Assembly: GCA_033296885.1 (NCBI GenBank)
Contig: MU863974.1
Coordinates: 1 to 64,000, forward strand
Reading direction: 5' to 3'
From: Triangularia verruculosa
Lineage: Eukaryota > Ascomycota > Sordariomycetes > Sordariales > Podosporaceae
DNA length: 64,000 bases
This document shows, in pieces, positions 34,226 through 46,333 of the stretch. The first letter of the stretch is position 1; each line of letters begins with the position of its first letter. Made by a program: the position numbers and the translations under genes. Below the pieces are notes generated by a model. The model did not search any database, was not told the origin of the DNA, and was given only the letters and a program-made list of their open reading frames with translations.

Positions 34226-37200
34226 TTAGACCGCCTGACTATACCCACCCCCCGTCCTCCCTCCCAACCCAACCTTCCCCTTCCCATACTTCAACCACTT
34301 CCTCGCCTCATCCACCCAAAAGACACTACTGCACAGAACCATCAACTTCGCCAGATCCCTCCACCCCAGCCCCTCCGTCTGGAACACCTCCTGCAACCAA
34401 GGAAAGTAAATCACCAACAACTGCCCCATCAAGCTCAAGCTCACCGCCCAGTTGAACAACGTGTTGCTAAACAGCCCAATCTCTCCCCTCAAAATCGACT
34501 TCGACTCGGAACGACAGGCCAGAGCGTTGAACATATCAAACATGACAAACGTGGTAAACGTCATGGTCGTGTCCCGGCGGGTGACGATGCCGTCTTGCAT
34601 CTCGTGAGTGTACACCAGCATCGTGCCAACCATAATGACAAACGCTTGGGTCAACACGCGAGAGACCAACGGCCGGGTGAGGACCGCGTCGTTGCGGCGG
34701 CGGGGAGGGCGGTTCATAACGTCCTTGTCTACGGCTTCGACGCCGAGGGACTGCGCCGGTGGCCCATCCATTATGATGTCTATTTTTTTTTCTAATTAGT
34801 ATGATGTGTGACATTGACCAAGAAAAACGGAACTTACTAATCCAGAGAATCTGCATGGCGTTCAATGGAGACTTGAACCCCAAAGCAGTGCAGATCAAGA
34901 CAAGAGACAAACCGGCCGCACTCGTGCTCAGCTGGAAGGTAAGGAAGTTCTGAATATTGTTAAAGATGGCCTTGCCCTCCTCGATAGCGTGAAGAATGGT
35001 AGAGAAATCGTCGTCGGTCAAAATCATGTCGGCTGCCTCCTTGGCGACGTCGGTGCCATGCATGCCCATGGCAATGCCAATGTCGGCTTTCTTGAGGGCA
35101 GGCGCATCGTTGACTCCATCTCCCGTCATGGCGACAATATCACCACGAGACTGGAGAGCGCGAATGATCTTCATTTTGTGTTCAGGTGTGGTACGGGCGA
35201 AAATGGTGGTGTGGTCTAGAGCTCGGGCAAGGTCCTGGTCCGACATCTCGTCGAGCTCATCACCGCGGAGTACTGGCCTGACGGTGATCTGACGCGAAGA
35301 GTGTTCTGTAGGGATGGCAACCGCCATTCCGAGTTGCTTTCCAATGGCCAAAGCAGTTGATTCGCCGTCGCCGGTGATCATGATGACTTTGACAGAGCCG
35401 CGCATCAACTTTCTAATCGAGCGTCCAACGCCAGGTCGAGGAGGATCACTCATGCCGACCAGACCAGCAAAAGTAAGTCCTCTATACTGCTCTTCGACAG
35501 CACCAACAGAATGGGGACTTTCCCGGCCATTTGGGGTGGCACTCCTGGCAGCCTTGCTTCTAGCAGACCTGTTTACCGGCCCATTGGCAAAGGCTAAGAC
35601 ACGGAGACCCTGTCTGGCCATCTTCTCAGCTGCCTGTATGGCTTCTTCACGGCGACCGGCGTCCATAACGAATTCCCGCCCGTCATCTGTCACGTATGTA
35701 TCACAGGTGTCGAGAACCCGATCAATAGCACCCTTCATATACGCATGTTCCTTGTCACCATCTGCAATGACCACACCCATCCATTTGCGCTCAGAGCTGA
35801 AGGGCGTCTCAGCAACTCGGGGTCCAAGGGAGTCACGAACGTCGTGTAGACTGAACCGATCCAATAGGTCAAGCATAGCAACGTCGGTGGGCTGTCCTAC
35901 CCAGCGGGTATATGAAGACGATCCCTGGCCTCTTTGTTGCGTAGAGGAAAAAACAGCTCTGGCAGCAGCTCCGTTTTCGCTGTGATGTCGTGCAGGGCGG
36001 GCATTGTTGGCAATGTTCCCGATGCGCAAAATCCTGTGGGTCGCGGCGTCTGGTTTCTTGCCCGTCAATTCCTCATCCGAATCGACATTAAACGCATCCT
36101 CGTTGCCAAATGTCCATATTTTGGTCGTTGTCATATGATTGGTAGTCAATGTTCCCGTTTTGTCTGTACAAACCACGTTCACCGAACCCAGAGTCTCGAC
36201 TTTTGGCATTCGACGGACAATCGCGTTGTGCTTGGCCATCCGGTGGACTCCCAAAGCCAGCGTAACTGTGACAATAATGGGAAGACCTTCGGGGATGGCC
36301 GCGACAGCTAATGAAACCGAGATGGTAAATATTTCAAGAATCTTCTTTCCCTGTAACCACCCGAACAATGAAATCAGACCAATGATTCCGAACGACATGC
36401 GTGTCAGTTGGGCTCCCAGGTCGTCCATGGACAGTTGAAGAGGCGACCGCGGGCTTTCGGTTCCAGAGACGCTGGTCGCAATGGTGCCAAAATGCGTATC
36501 ACCTCCAGTCGCAAATACAATCCCCTGTCCATGTCCAGATTTTACCAATGTTCCCATATACGCAATATTTTGACCCTTGTCGTCCGCATTGCCCGCCGCG
36601 AAGGTTGGACGAGGCAGTTGGAGGCTGGTGTCGCCAGGGGCAGGCGACGCAAAACCTTGACGAGGGCGAGCATCTGCCGTGATTCTGACAGGTGCGTTCT
36701 CACCCGTGAGGTTTGAGGCGTCGATAGTCAGGTCCGCCGCCTTGGTGACTCGGATATCGGCAGGAATACGATCGCCGGTGGTGAAAAGAACGAGATCACC
36801 AGGTACAAGTTGGGCCGCCATCACTTTTGACGAAGTGGCCTCGAGAACCTCTTCCTCGGGCGTAGCGATTCCAGAAGCACCGGCGGTTGGCTCGTTGGGG
36901 GTGCGTGCTCCGGAGATGGTCCCCGAGATCTGTTTTCGCACGAGGTGCGCATGGTTCGGTACCAGGTGGTTGAGCGCCTCAATGGATTTCTCAGATCGGT
37001 ACTCCTGCAAGAATCCCACACTGATCACAATGGTCACCGCCACTGTGATGCTGACGGCATCGTCCATATTTCCCACCAGCAATGAGAGCCCAGCCGAACA
37101 CAGCAGCAGGACAATCAGGGGCTCTTTGAACTGTCCGAGAAATCGCAGCCATAATGGCTCGGGCTCGGCGTGGGGTATTTCGTTTGGGCCATAGTCGCGT

Positions 37201-37512
37201 AACCGTGAGAGGGCCTCCGCAGCCGTCAGGCCTTGAGTTAATGAAGTGTTCAGTCGAGATGCGACTTCGGCAGGACTTTGATAGGAGTACTCGTTGGCAA
37301 TGCTCTAGAGGAACACAGTTAGCCCGCCGCGCATTACATCATAGCATGAGCATGGAGTCTTCTCTTCCTACTCTTGATTGTGCAGACGTGGTCCGGGGAG
37401 AGGTAGACGGTGGCCGGTCAGCGGCCTGAGGTATGGTGAGCTGCGCAGGCACAGAGGAGTTGTGATAGATTGGCAGCGCATCGCCGCCGTTCGTTCTAGT
37501 AAAGCGATCCAT
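34226..37512 (-). CDS. pmr1: Golgi Ca2+/Mn2+-transporting P-type ATPase Pmr1 (SPCA type)
   Basis: Pmr1 pumps Ca2+ and Mn2+ into the Golgi lumen, supporting glycosylation, secretion and Mn detoxification. Exons are 37512-37372, 37304-34838 and 34779-34226, giving 1053 aa, slightly longer than yeast Pmr1 (950 aa) because of an N-terminal extension and a loop insert. The last join restores [19 protein letters not shown]. Visible motifs: the N-terminal cation ATPase segment ([16 protein letters not shown]); A-domain LTGENAPV (about 245), which matches the TGEN of yeast Pmr1 rather than TGES; PEGLP in TM4 (about 385); the phosphorylation site DKTGTLT with Asp at about 428; and the hinge [17 protein letters not shown]. 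The loop insert between the A-domain strands ([14 protein letters not shown]) is low complexity. It is divergent from rad21 over 1.4 kb. Confidence 0.96.
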
Positions 37513-38920
37513 TTTGATTATGGCGTTCGGTTCAGGATCGGGGGGACGTGTAGAAATGCCAAAGGCCTGGCCTGGGCGCAACGGGCCCTAGCAAAAGTTG
37601 AGATCCAGACCGAAAGACATCAATGGCTTCTGCGATGTAGGCGACGAGGGGGGCGAATGGTGGGCGATGGAGCTGGGCTGGTGGCTGGATGAAATTAGGG
37701 GAGCTAAGTGTTTAGACAAGAATGATGCATCACGGGAGAGGCATCACCACATCCGTAGGCTCCGTACGGAATTGGCTCTGAATCCACTGCGAGGGAAACT
37801 TTTTGAGTTGGACGGCAGTGATCTGGTTGGATACAAAGTGGAAACTTGGACCAGGTCGCGGTGCCGGCCACCGTTGTGGAACGTGTCTGCATCTGGACCG
37901 ACCAGCCGGACTTCCAGGGGGCCACACAGGCCACTGCCAACAGTCTGGGCGGCTTTTCAGGGGTCATGAGGCTGAAGTGGGTGCCAGATAATTCCTGGCC
38001 TTTCATTGGCCAGAAATTCAATGCGACAAGCTTTGACAACTCGAATCCCCAGTCGCACATATCAAAATCTGAAGAACACCACAACAGTCGAGTATCCTGA
38101 AGCTAGAGCTTGAAGCATAGTACGGAGACTCGTGGAACACAGATGAGCTCCATGTAGATAAGTTTTTGTGTAGTCAAAGCTGGTGTCGTACAGGCGGTAT
38201 GTCATTACTATTAATATTAAACTGGCAGTGTATCACCTGAGAAGCAGTAGATGATGAGATGTTCCAATGGAATGAGGAACCCATTGAGAAACACAACGCC
38301 GCTTTCATCTTCACAGAGAGCAAGAGAGAGTGGTGCCTGGTGATGTAATCCGCCAAGGCTGGTGTTCGACAGCCGACACCAAGGCACGTGACTCAGCTCG
38401 GCGCGCTGTTGGCTGGTTAATTGATTGTGGCTGGTGGAGCTGTCCCCAGCCTCTCAAATTTCGCAGCACTTGATTTTCGACGGTGAGCAATTCCCACAAT
38501 CACCCGCCCTCGAACCACGTCCCCTCTCTCTTTCTTGACCAATTCGCCATTGTTCCATCCAGCGCATCGCACCCAGACCTATCGCGACTTCTCCAGCCGG
38601 CGCGCGTCGCATTGTCTGGCACAATTAACACGATATTATCGTCATTTTTTGGTCTTTTTGCGTAGCTGTCGGCACCGACGCCGAAGACGGCGCTTCGACC
38701 ACGCGCCCGTTCACCAAACAACGCAACACGCGCTTTCTTGTTTACCCTCCGCCACCCCGACAACCCGACAACCCACCATCGTCACCTCCAGCGATCGCTA
38801 CCATCTGCCCCGCGCACCCCTCCGCCGTCGACGCTTGCGATCGACAACCAATATAGCTGTATAACATTCGCGTGTACTCATTGAGCCACTTCGTTTGCTT
38901 CCGACACTCCCGTCGCCGCC
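37513..38920. promoter_or_regulatory. divergent intergenic region between pmr1 and rad21
   Basis: 1.4 kb between the two start codons. The last 400 bp before rad21 are C-rich, like a promoter and leader. No convincing TATA box or ORF is present; frames up to 126 codons near 37704-38084 lack domains. Confidence 0.45.
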
Positions 38921-40907
38921 ATGTTCTGGTCGGGCACGCTTCTGAGCGCCACCGGCCCGCTGGCCAAGGCATGGCTATCTGCCAACCAGGAGCGCAAGGT
39001 GTCCAAGGTCCAGATTTTGCAGCACAATCTCCAGGACAGTGTGGATGCCATCATTGCTCCCAATGATGCCCCCTTGGCTCTTCGTCTCTCCGGCCAGCTT
39101 CTGCTCGGCGTCGTTCGCATTTATAACCGTAAGGCTCGCTATCTTCTGGATGACTGCAACGAAGCTCTCATCAAGATCAAAATGGTATGCCTCTCTGGAG
39201 TACTCGGCTCATGTAGAATAACCTAGTCACTAACTCGCGCAGGCTTTCCGTTCCACTAGCAACCATGATATCCCAACAAACTTGCATATTCAGAACAAGG
39301 AAGCACTAATGTTGCCCGATAAAATCACAATGTACGACAACCTCGATCTACTCCCACCACCAAGCTCGGATTTCCTTGCATCGCAACTCGAAGAAATCAC
39401 TGCGACGCCATCCATGGCCCGCAAGGCACGCGCGGACAACCGTGCGATCAACCTCCAAGAGGACTACAACAACAGCCAATTCCTCCAAAACACCTACCAG
39501 GACGAGGACGAAGAAATGGGCCTCGGTAATTTCGAGGACGATCTCGGCTTGAAGCTGGATTTCGGTGAAGATATCATCGAGGGATCAAGGTTGGACCGGA
39601 GCGTGGAAATGGGCAGAGATGCGCCTCCTATTCGGTCTGTTGAGGACGACATGCTCAGCGAGATGGATTTTGGTATGGGCAAGGACAGAAATGAGCGCGA
39701 AGTCTCTCTAGGCCTCGACTTTGGCGACGACGTTCACATCATGGATAATGAAGGGGACATTGCGATGCAAGACGATATGACTCTCAATGTTGCCGATGCA
39801 TCGGCAATGCCCGGAACGGTTGGTCCTGATATGAGCCGCGCCCGCATTTCCGAGTCCCCGCTGTCTGATATCGATGAAGAGTTTGCCAAGGAGGTCGAGA
39901 TGGAGTACAGCCGCCATATGACCACTGACCTGTACGAGCCTAGTGACGAGCCAACCGCCACCATTGCCAACGCCCCTCAACGACAGAAGAAGAGAAAGCT
40001 ACTTCAGCCTGATGAGCAAACCGTTCTGTCTACTCAACAGATCAGGGAACAACAGGCGAAGCGTGACAACATCCTGAAGCCACAGTCCTTCCTGACCCAC
40101 GACCCGTACATCATCGGACTTGAGGATCTCCACAAGAATGGTGGCTTCATTCAGAACATCTTGTTTGAGGGTCGCAGCGATGGGTGGGCTCCTGAACTTA
40201 AGGGCCTCTTGTCCCTTGGCTCTATTCGGCCAAACGAGCTCAAGCGGAAGCGCGATAGCGGCGTTGCTGACATGGAGACCGACGAAGAGCAGAACAGGTC
40301 CAAGTCTCCTCGTCTTGAACTCCCCGCCGATGAAAGTGTTTTCAACATGGAAGGAACTGTTATCGGCAACCAATCCATCGCGGCTGATGGCACAGTTCTC
40401 GATATTCCAGCTGATGACTCCGTGGTCATCCCCCAGGAGGATGAAGAAGAGAGACGCCACGAACCTTCGAGCCCTGTCCGCGAGTTTGACGAGACTAGTG
40501 CTCCTATCGTTCACCCCGCTGACAGCGGCCCGGTTTCGATCGGCACCAAGCACGCCGTCCACATTCTGCGCGACCTCTTTGGCGCCGAGGCTGCCACGAA
40601 TGCCGATGTCCGCAAAAAGAATGCTGTTGTTTTCCAGGAACTCTTGCCGGAAGGAAGAACGAGCAAGGCCGATGCTACCAAGATGTTTTTCGAGTGTCTT
40701 GTCCTTGCCACCAAGGATGCCATCAAGGTAGAGCAACCCGAGGGATCCCTCGGCGGCCCAATCCGCGTCCGCGGCAAGCGTGGCCTTTGGGGTGACTGGG
40801 CTGAGAGGGAAGCTGGCGGTGAAATGGCGCGCGAGCAACAACAACACCAAGGTGATGAACCTGGACATGCCATGGCTTCGTCCGCTGCTGTGTCCGTTTC
40901 GGCCTAG
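38921..40907 (+). CDS. rad21: cohesin kleisin subunit Rad21/Scc1
   Basis: Rad21 closes the cohesin ring by joining the Smc1 and Smc3 heads, and is cut by separase at anaphase. Exons are 38921-39184 and 39243-40907 (58-bp intron, phase 0), giving 642 aa. The N-terminal Smc3-binding domain is at residues 1-105 (MFWSGTLLSATGPLAKAWLS, then RIYNRKARYLLDDCNEALIK). The middle is acidic and disordered, with several D/E-rich segments, a basic QRQKKRKL stretch, and candidate phosphorylation sites. The C-terminal winged helix that binds Smc1 is visible at about 540-600 (KNAVVFQELLPEGRTSKADA, then TKMFFECLVLATKDAIKV), followed by a fungal tail with RGKRGLWGDW. The short tail after it is Gln/Ala-rich. Length and layout match mitotic Rad21 rather than meiotic Rec8. 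Confidence 0.95.
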
Positions 40908-41810
40908 AGTCCGACGCCGTCAGTAGCATAACAGCATTCGGTTTGGTGTTTTGGGCCTGCTTTTCGTCTCGACTGTTCACTGTATATCATTTTCCTCTTG
41001 GCGGGTTATCTGGAAAGGCGGCGACGGCGCATGGACGGTTATGTCATTGTTTTTATATTCTCTTCTTGACAATTGTTTTCACACGGTGGTCAAATACGAA
41101 CCGAGTGGGCGTTTTTGGCGTATCGGGGAAAGGGGAGACAACTGGAAGATACCATTGTTCTGGCTGGGCGAAAATTTAGTTGTGTTGTTGGGGAGGTGTA
41201 TTGTTGAAAGCTGTTTTTATTTTTCTGCTTACATCATTCAGAAAAGGAATAGTTGATTGGGATGAGGAGGATGAAGCAACAACCCTCTTTGGAATTACGG
41301 GTACGACTGTGTTGATTATCTCATTTTTCAGCATTTGGCACACCGGTGGGAGTGGGGGATTTTTTTTTATATCCAAAGCGATGGTCGTTGTGGTGCGGAA
41401 TGAGTGCAATGGGTAATTGAGTTACTGTTATGGAAATAGTTGTTGTGTAGGATACCAATTGCTGCAGTAGAAGAAGAGGAGGAGATCATGGAAGAGAAAG
41501 GGGAAAGGAGGATTATCAAATAGTTTTTAGCTTAGGTTTTATCTAGTAGTTTTTTTGGTTGGAAAAGATGCTAGTTCAATCATTATTACTTTTGCCACTG
41601 CTCTTGTTAGATGTGATCATGCCATACCATTTGTTGTTTTGTTATATTCAAGGACATGACTTTACCTAGGCACCTTGGATACGAGGAAAGAAATCGATGA
41701 CATCGACTGAGCATAATTGAGAATGCTGCTGATATGCTCATCATTATCGACTCGATGACAAACCCAAGGTATCTTCTTCTCCATGTCATAGCAAAGCCAT
41801 GATCACAGTG

Positions 41811-41916
41811 AAAAAAAAAATGTCTCTTAGTGGGGCAGGCGGCCATGCTAATCTTCGTGTTTATCCCTGTGTTTTGTTTGCCATAAAGGCAAATTTACCT
41901 GTTGGTCCCGAAGGAC
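41811..41916 (-). ncRNA. candidate U6-snRNA-like Pol III transcript
   Basis: Read on the minus strand, a perfect GTCC-TTCG-GGAC stem-loop (41916-41905) sits where U6 has its 5' UUCG-capped stem. A 16-nt block GAAGATTAGCATGGCC (41856-41841) is identical to the core of U6 snRNA that includes the AGC triad. The transcript would end in T10 (41820-41811), a strong Pol III terminator. The total of about 106 nt matches U6. A TATAAA lies upstream at 41976-41971. Against a normal U6: the ACAGAGA box is not intact (GGATAAACAC precedes the block), the internal stem-loop sequence after GGCC differs, and the core is about 15 nt further from the 5' end. It could be a divergent U6 paralogue, a U6 pseudogene or a different small RNA. 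Confidence 0.4.
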
Positions 41917-41970
41917 GAGGAGAGAAAGGAAGAAAAAAAGTTGAACAGAGGGGAGGGGGAGACGGTGGGT

Positions 41971-41976
41971 TTTATA
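41971..41976 (-). promoter_or_regulatory. TATA box upstream of the U6-like RNA
   Basis: TATAAA on the minus strand, about 55 bp before the proposed RNA 5' end. That is further than the usual 25-30 bp. A T7 run at 41939-41933 lies between them and would hinder a Pol III start further upstream. Confidence 0.3.
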
Positions 41977-42385
41977 GTTGAATTCTGGTGGTCCATGCTC
42001 GAGATAGAGCTTGCGGGATGGAATCTTCGAGATAGCGAGGGATGCGGTCTCGTGATGGGGTTTGTCTGGTAGGTTTGATCTGGTGGGGGATATGGGATAA
42101 GCCAACTGGGTGTTTGTGGAAAGTCAAAAAGCAACACTTGAATTACAGGTTCGTGGCGGGCAATGGGAAGCCAAGGCTCGCCGGCTCTCAACCCCTACCG
42201 CTGAAGAGAAAAAGGCTTAAATGTCTCGTTCAGAGCATCAAGTTCCCATTCAGTTTACCATTTGCACATTAATAGGCAATTAGTAACATGTACAATAGCT
42301 TGTTGATATCAACATCCAACTATCCCTCAAGATATCACAGAAACATCAATACCTACAACCAGTGTCTAGTTTTCCACGACTTCTC

Positions 42386-44649
42386 TCACAACGCCAACTG
42401 GCTCACCAAGTTCGCGAAGCTCTCCCTCTCCTGCCGCTCCCTCTCTTCAACCTCTCTCTTCACCGCCCCAGCCTTCGCCTGAACATGCGTCCCGTTCTCA
42501 GCCTCGATCCCAGAATACTTGTTAATCCAGCCCAGCACCTCCCTATGCCAGACAAGCGAGTTCTCCGGCTTGAGCACCCACTTATATCAGTTAGCCACAG
42601 CCCCATCATCATCGTCAAATATATGTAAAGATCAAGTAAAACACTTACGTGATTCTCATCAGGGAAAACCAACAACTTGCTTGGAACCTTCTTTGCCTGC
42701 AAGACGTTAAACGCCGCCAACCCCTCCGTCACAGGCAGACGGTAATCAAGCTCGCTGTGGATGATCAGCTCAGGCGTGGCCCACTCCTTCAAGTGGTTCG
42801 CCGGATCCCACTTCTCGTATCCTTGCTTGTTGTCGTAAATAGTCCCCTCAAAGTCATGGATAGGGAAGAAAAGCTCTTCGGTCGACCATTGGTTTGACGT
42901 GGAGAATACTCCGTCATGGCAGACGAGGGCTTTGAACTTGCGGCCGAGGGGCTGGCCTTGAATCCAGTTGACCATGTACCCGCCGTAGGAAGCCCCCAAT
43001 GCCACCGCTCTGTCTGTATCCACGTAGTCCATGTTGTCTTGGATGTACTCAAAGGCGTTGACCAAGTCGTTGTATGGCTTGCCGCCCCAGTCTCCCTTGA
43101 TGCCGTTCTGAAGGGCCATGCCATATCCAGTTGAGCCTGTAGGGTTGGGGCTGACAACGACATACCCTTGCTCGGCGAACACAGCTGGGTTCCAGCGCGT
43201 AGACCACGAGTTACCCCATGCGCCCTGAGGACCGCCGTGAATCAAGAAGCAGAGGGGATATTTCTTCTTGGGGTCAAAGTTGGACGGTTTCATGACCAAC
43301 GCCTGGACGTCATAGTTACCGGCGCCCTTGAAGGTGATGTCCCCAATGCTCGACGGCGCGAGGCCAAAAGACTTGCCAAGCTTGGAGTTTGAAGAGACGA
43401 TGTTGAAGGTGTTTTTAGACGGGTTGACAATGCTGTAGCAAGAATTGTCGATCAACGAGGTGGAGGTGACGAACAGTCTGCCAGCTACCGGTGAATTGGG
43501 GGAGACAGAAGCGCCAAGAAGACGAACATCGCTGACGGAGCCATCGGTTGTCGTGACCACCGAGGGCAGCTTCTTCCCAGCCTCGGATGGAGAAGAAGGA
43601 AGCTGGTAGATGAGATTGCTGGCCCTATGCTCCGCCGTGACATAAAGCGTCTTGTCATCAGCAGACCAAAGAATCGTCTCCGGGCGTGCATCCCAACCCC
43701 CTTCACCATCCTCGGTAGCATAAAACTCCTCCGCCTTCAACTCGTTCAGATCCTTCACCACCATGATCCTCGTCTTATCACTCTCATACTGCTTACTCCT
43801 CATCCTCGTAAAAGCAATCTTCTTCCCATCATTCGACCAAACCGGAGCCTGCGAGTACCCCTCCAACCCCTTCGTCTCAACCACCCTCGGCCTCACCCCT
43901 CCCTTCGCCAAATCCTCCAGCGAAACATGATACAAATCCGTCTTTGTATAAACCGCCGGATCCAACCCCGGATCCTTCGCCACAAACACCAACCCCCCCG
44001 GTCCCACATCAAAATCCCCCGTCCCCCCAAACGGCGGCACCGGCGACGACAGCCCACTCCCCCTCAACGCATCCACCACCCCCTCCACCTTAAACCCTTT
44101 CTCATCCCTCCTCAAAACCCCAACCCAAATCGAATTCCTATTCTCACTCCCCCAACTATCCCAATGCCTCACAAACAACCCCTCATACACCCTCCCACTC
44201 GACAACCCCTTCTCCTCCGTCACCGGATTATACATCTTTCCCTCTGGCGTAACCACAACCGTAAACCCAACCACCCAATTCCCCGGCTTCACCTCCCTAA
44301 CCTTCAACCCCCCCACCGGCCCCTCAAAAACCTTCACCGTCCCCTTATTCCCCTTCACATCCCCCCACCTCAACTCCGACTCCCCTTTTTCCCCTTTACT
44401 CTCCAACCAAACAAACTCCTCCTCCCCAACCCAATCCGGCTCCGTCGCCGCCCCCCCCTCCACCAAAACCGTGCTCTGCCCGTTCGCAATCGTCAGCAGC
44501 CGCATCTCCGACTTGCGCTTGTGCTCCTCAAACGAGTACGTCGACACCGTGTACAGCGCCAGCGTCCCGTTGCTGTTCGGCACGGCGGCGGACCGCCGAG
44601 GGGCAGAGAGCATCACCTCGGGGGTGAACCTCGTCGCCATGATCGTCAT
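42386..44649 (-). CDS. dpp5: dipeptidyl peptidase 5 (S9 prolyl oligopeptidase family)
   Basis: This serine peptidase releases N-terminal dipeptides such as X-Ala, His-Ser or Ser-Tyr. Exons are 44649-42649 and 42580-42386 (68-bp intron, phase 0), giving 731 aa, the usual family size. The join rebuilds [12 protein letters not shown]. An N-terminal beta-propeller contains repeated WD-like strands ([21 protein letters not shown]). The C-terminal alpha/beta hydrolase domain has the oxyanion region [19 protein letters not shown], the nucleophile elbow GASYGG with Ser554, the Asp in ELDYRLP and the His in DENHW. The ATG at 44649 gives [20 protein letters not shown], matching relatives without a signal peptide. 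In the same frame upstream, an ATG at 44871 would add a hydrophobic stretch (VFFVCFLFLLSLSSAVV), so a secreted or anchored form is possible. Confidence 0.92.
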
Positions 44650-45471
44650 GTTGGAAAAATCTGACTTTGAAAAAGAAACTGGTGTTGCCGAGACCACTGC
44701 TGATGACAATGATAACAAAAAGAGGAAACAAACAAAGAAAACCGTGTTGATTGTTGCTGTTGCTGTCACTGGAGATGATAATCGGGACCGGCGGCACGAG
44801 CTGGTGCTGTTCAAGTGAGGGGCAGCACCCTCGCCATCAAGGTACCTCTTCCCCGGCGGTGAACCCCGCATTGTTAATAAACCCCCAGCTTGGCCTTGTC
44901 CTTCGCTGTCGTCGTATCCGTACCACCCCATGTCTTGAGCTCTCGTCTCTACCTTGCAAGAAAATAAAGATGGAGCGTTCAAGAAAATGATGAGAACAAC
45001 TGATCTCACGGACAAGCAGCACAAGCCATACGCACGCTTTATCTCATCCCCATATCTCTCACCCCCGCTGGCTACCCTCAAGGTTCATCCACAAAGTCGC
45101 CAATCACCGCCTTTAGATACAGGAACCATGGCACGACGTTCCGGTGGTGTAAGCATCAGGACTTCCAGATCCGGCAGGAGACAAAACATCTCGCCATCAC
45201 GGCATCCGAGTCTTCCGGCCTGGCTGCAGCGTCCCAGTTCTTATTTGCTCATAGCACAAGAAGCCATCTTGTTTAAACACTGCCATGGAGCTACTCAGAA
45301 AACAATAAACTCCACCAGGGCCTCGACACAACGCTATATGCATCTCGGTCTCCTTGACAAATCAATGCCTTAATTCCAGGTAAAAAACGCCAATTGGTAT
45401 CATGCCATTCGCTCCCAACCATCCCACCATAAAATCCCAAACCCCATATCAATACTCCGTCAGTCACATCA
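44650..45471. other. intergenic upstream of dpp5
   Basis: About 820 bp. The dpp5 frame stays open to about 45080 on the minus strand, which may be chance or an N-terminal extension. Nothing else is recognised. Confidence 0.5.
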
Positions 45472-46333
45472 TCACTTCCTCCCCGCTCCAAACCCAGTCC
45501 GAATCTTCTTGGTATCCCGGGAATCAGTCTCACTATCACCATCCCCATCTCCCGCCGCCCCCCCAGCCCGCCCCCCTCTCTTATTACTCCCCTTCTTTCC
45601 CGCCTTGCTCCCTCCGCCACCAGCACTGGTAGGCGTCCCAACCTTGGAACTGTCGCCCCCAGCAAAGCTCCCGCTGACTGGCGTTGGCCCCGGTGTGCTG
45701 CCAGGCGTAACCCCCTCGGCAGCTTGCTGTTGAGCCAGCTGAGCCTGCGCCGCTAAATTGTAAGAGATGGAGCTCCGCGAAAACACCCTGTTGGCATCAC
45801 TCAACAGGCCGCCTTGCATCCCACCTCCGCCGCCTTTTCTCCGGGCAGCCGATGATGACCCGGAAGCGCCTGCTCCCTGACCAGCGCCGCCTCCGCCCTT
45901 TGCATAGTTGTCAAATCCAGTGATGATGTTCCCGTGCGGTGTCGATTCGAGGTATTCTGTTTCCTTTTGGAAAATGTGCTCTTCTTGGGCCGCCTATGAC
46001 ATCATCCCCTGTTAGCTTCGAAACCAGCCAAAGCAAAAAGATGCAAGGGGAACAGACAAGTCTCCTATCCAGCGCCCTCTTGCGAGCCAGCAACTCCTTG
46101 AGCTGAGCCCGCTGTTTCTCGTAATAGGGGATTCCAGCCGCGGCCGCCGCCTGCTGTTGTTGTTGTTGCGATTGCTGTGATTGTTGTGATTGTCCTCCAC
46201 TTGCTGGGGCTGCTGTAGATGTTCCTGATGCTTCGTTCTTAGCTGGTGTGTCATGATTTCCTCCCGCGGTCGCGTTACCAGAAGGTTTTGGAGTCGCCCC
46301 TCCATTAGACGAGGTTGTGTTTTCTGTCGCCAT
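45472..46333 (-). CDS. eaf6: Eaf6, NuA4 histone acetyltransferase complex subunit
   Basis: Eaf6 is a small coiled-coil subunit of the NuA4 (and in yeast NuA3) histone acetyltransferases. Exons are 46333-46058 and 45993-45472 (64-bp intron, phase 0, donor GTCTGT, branch GCTAAC), giving 265 aa, longer than yeast Eaf6 (113 aa) because of disordered ends. The core is at about residues 67-125: YYEKQRAQLKELLARKRALD, then RRLAAQEEHIFQKETEYLES and HGNIITGFDNYAKG. The conserved C-terminal hook NRVFSRSSISYN follows a Gly-rich insert. The N-terminus is Gln/Ala-rich (SQQSQQSQQQQQQAAAAA), and the C-terminus is Gly/Ser/Lys-rich. Only the GTCTGT donor is unusual; the protein continuity across it is compelling. 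Confidence 0.9.

Larger units (their letters stand above)
40908..42385. other. intergenic region between convergent rad21 and dpp5
   Basis: 1.48 kb between the stops of two convergent genes. It is T-rich in its first half, probably rad21 3' UTR. It contains the U6-like RNA candidate at 41811-41916. No protein gene is supported. Confidence 0.6.

Noticed and set aside
33847..34455. 202-codon plus-strand frame overlapping the 3' end of pmr1
   Set aside because: It is mostly antisense to the conserved C-terminus of pmr1 and reads as Pro/Ser/Thr-rich shadow sequence.
39999..40868. 289-codon minus-strand frame inside rad21
   Set aside because: Entirely antisense to the conserved rad21 exon 2; a codon-bias shadow.
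41905..41916. Ordinary intact U6 snRNA gene
   Set aside because: The ACAGAGA box and internal stem-loop are not conserved, so I do not call it a functional U6; it is listed only as a U6-like candidate.
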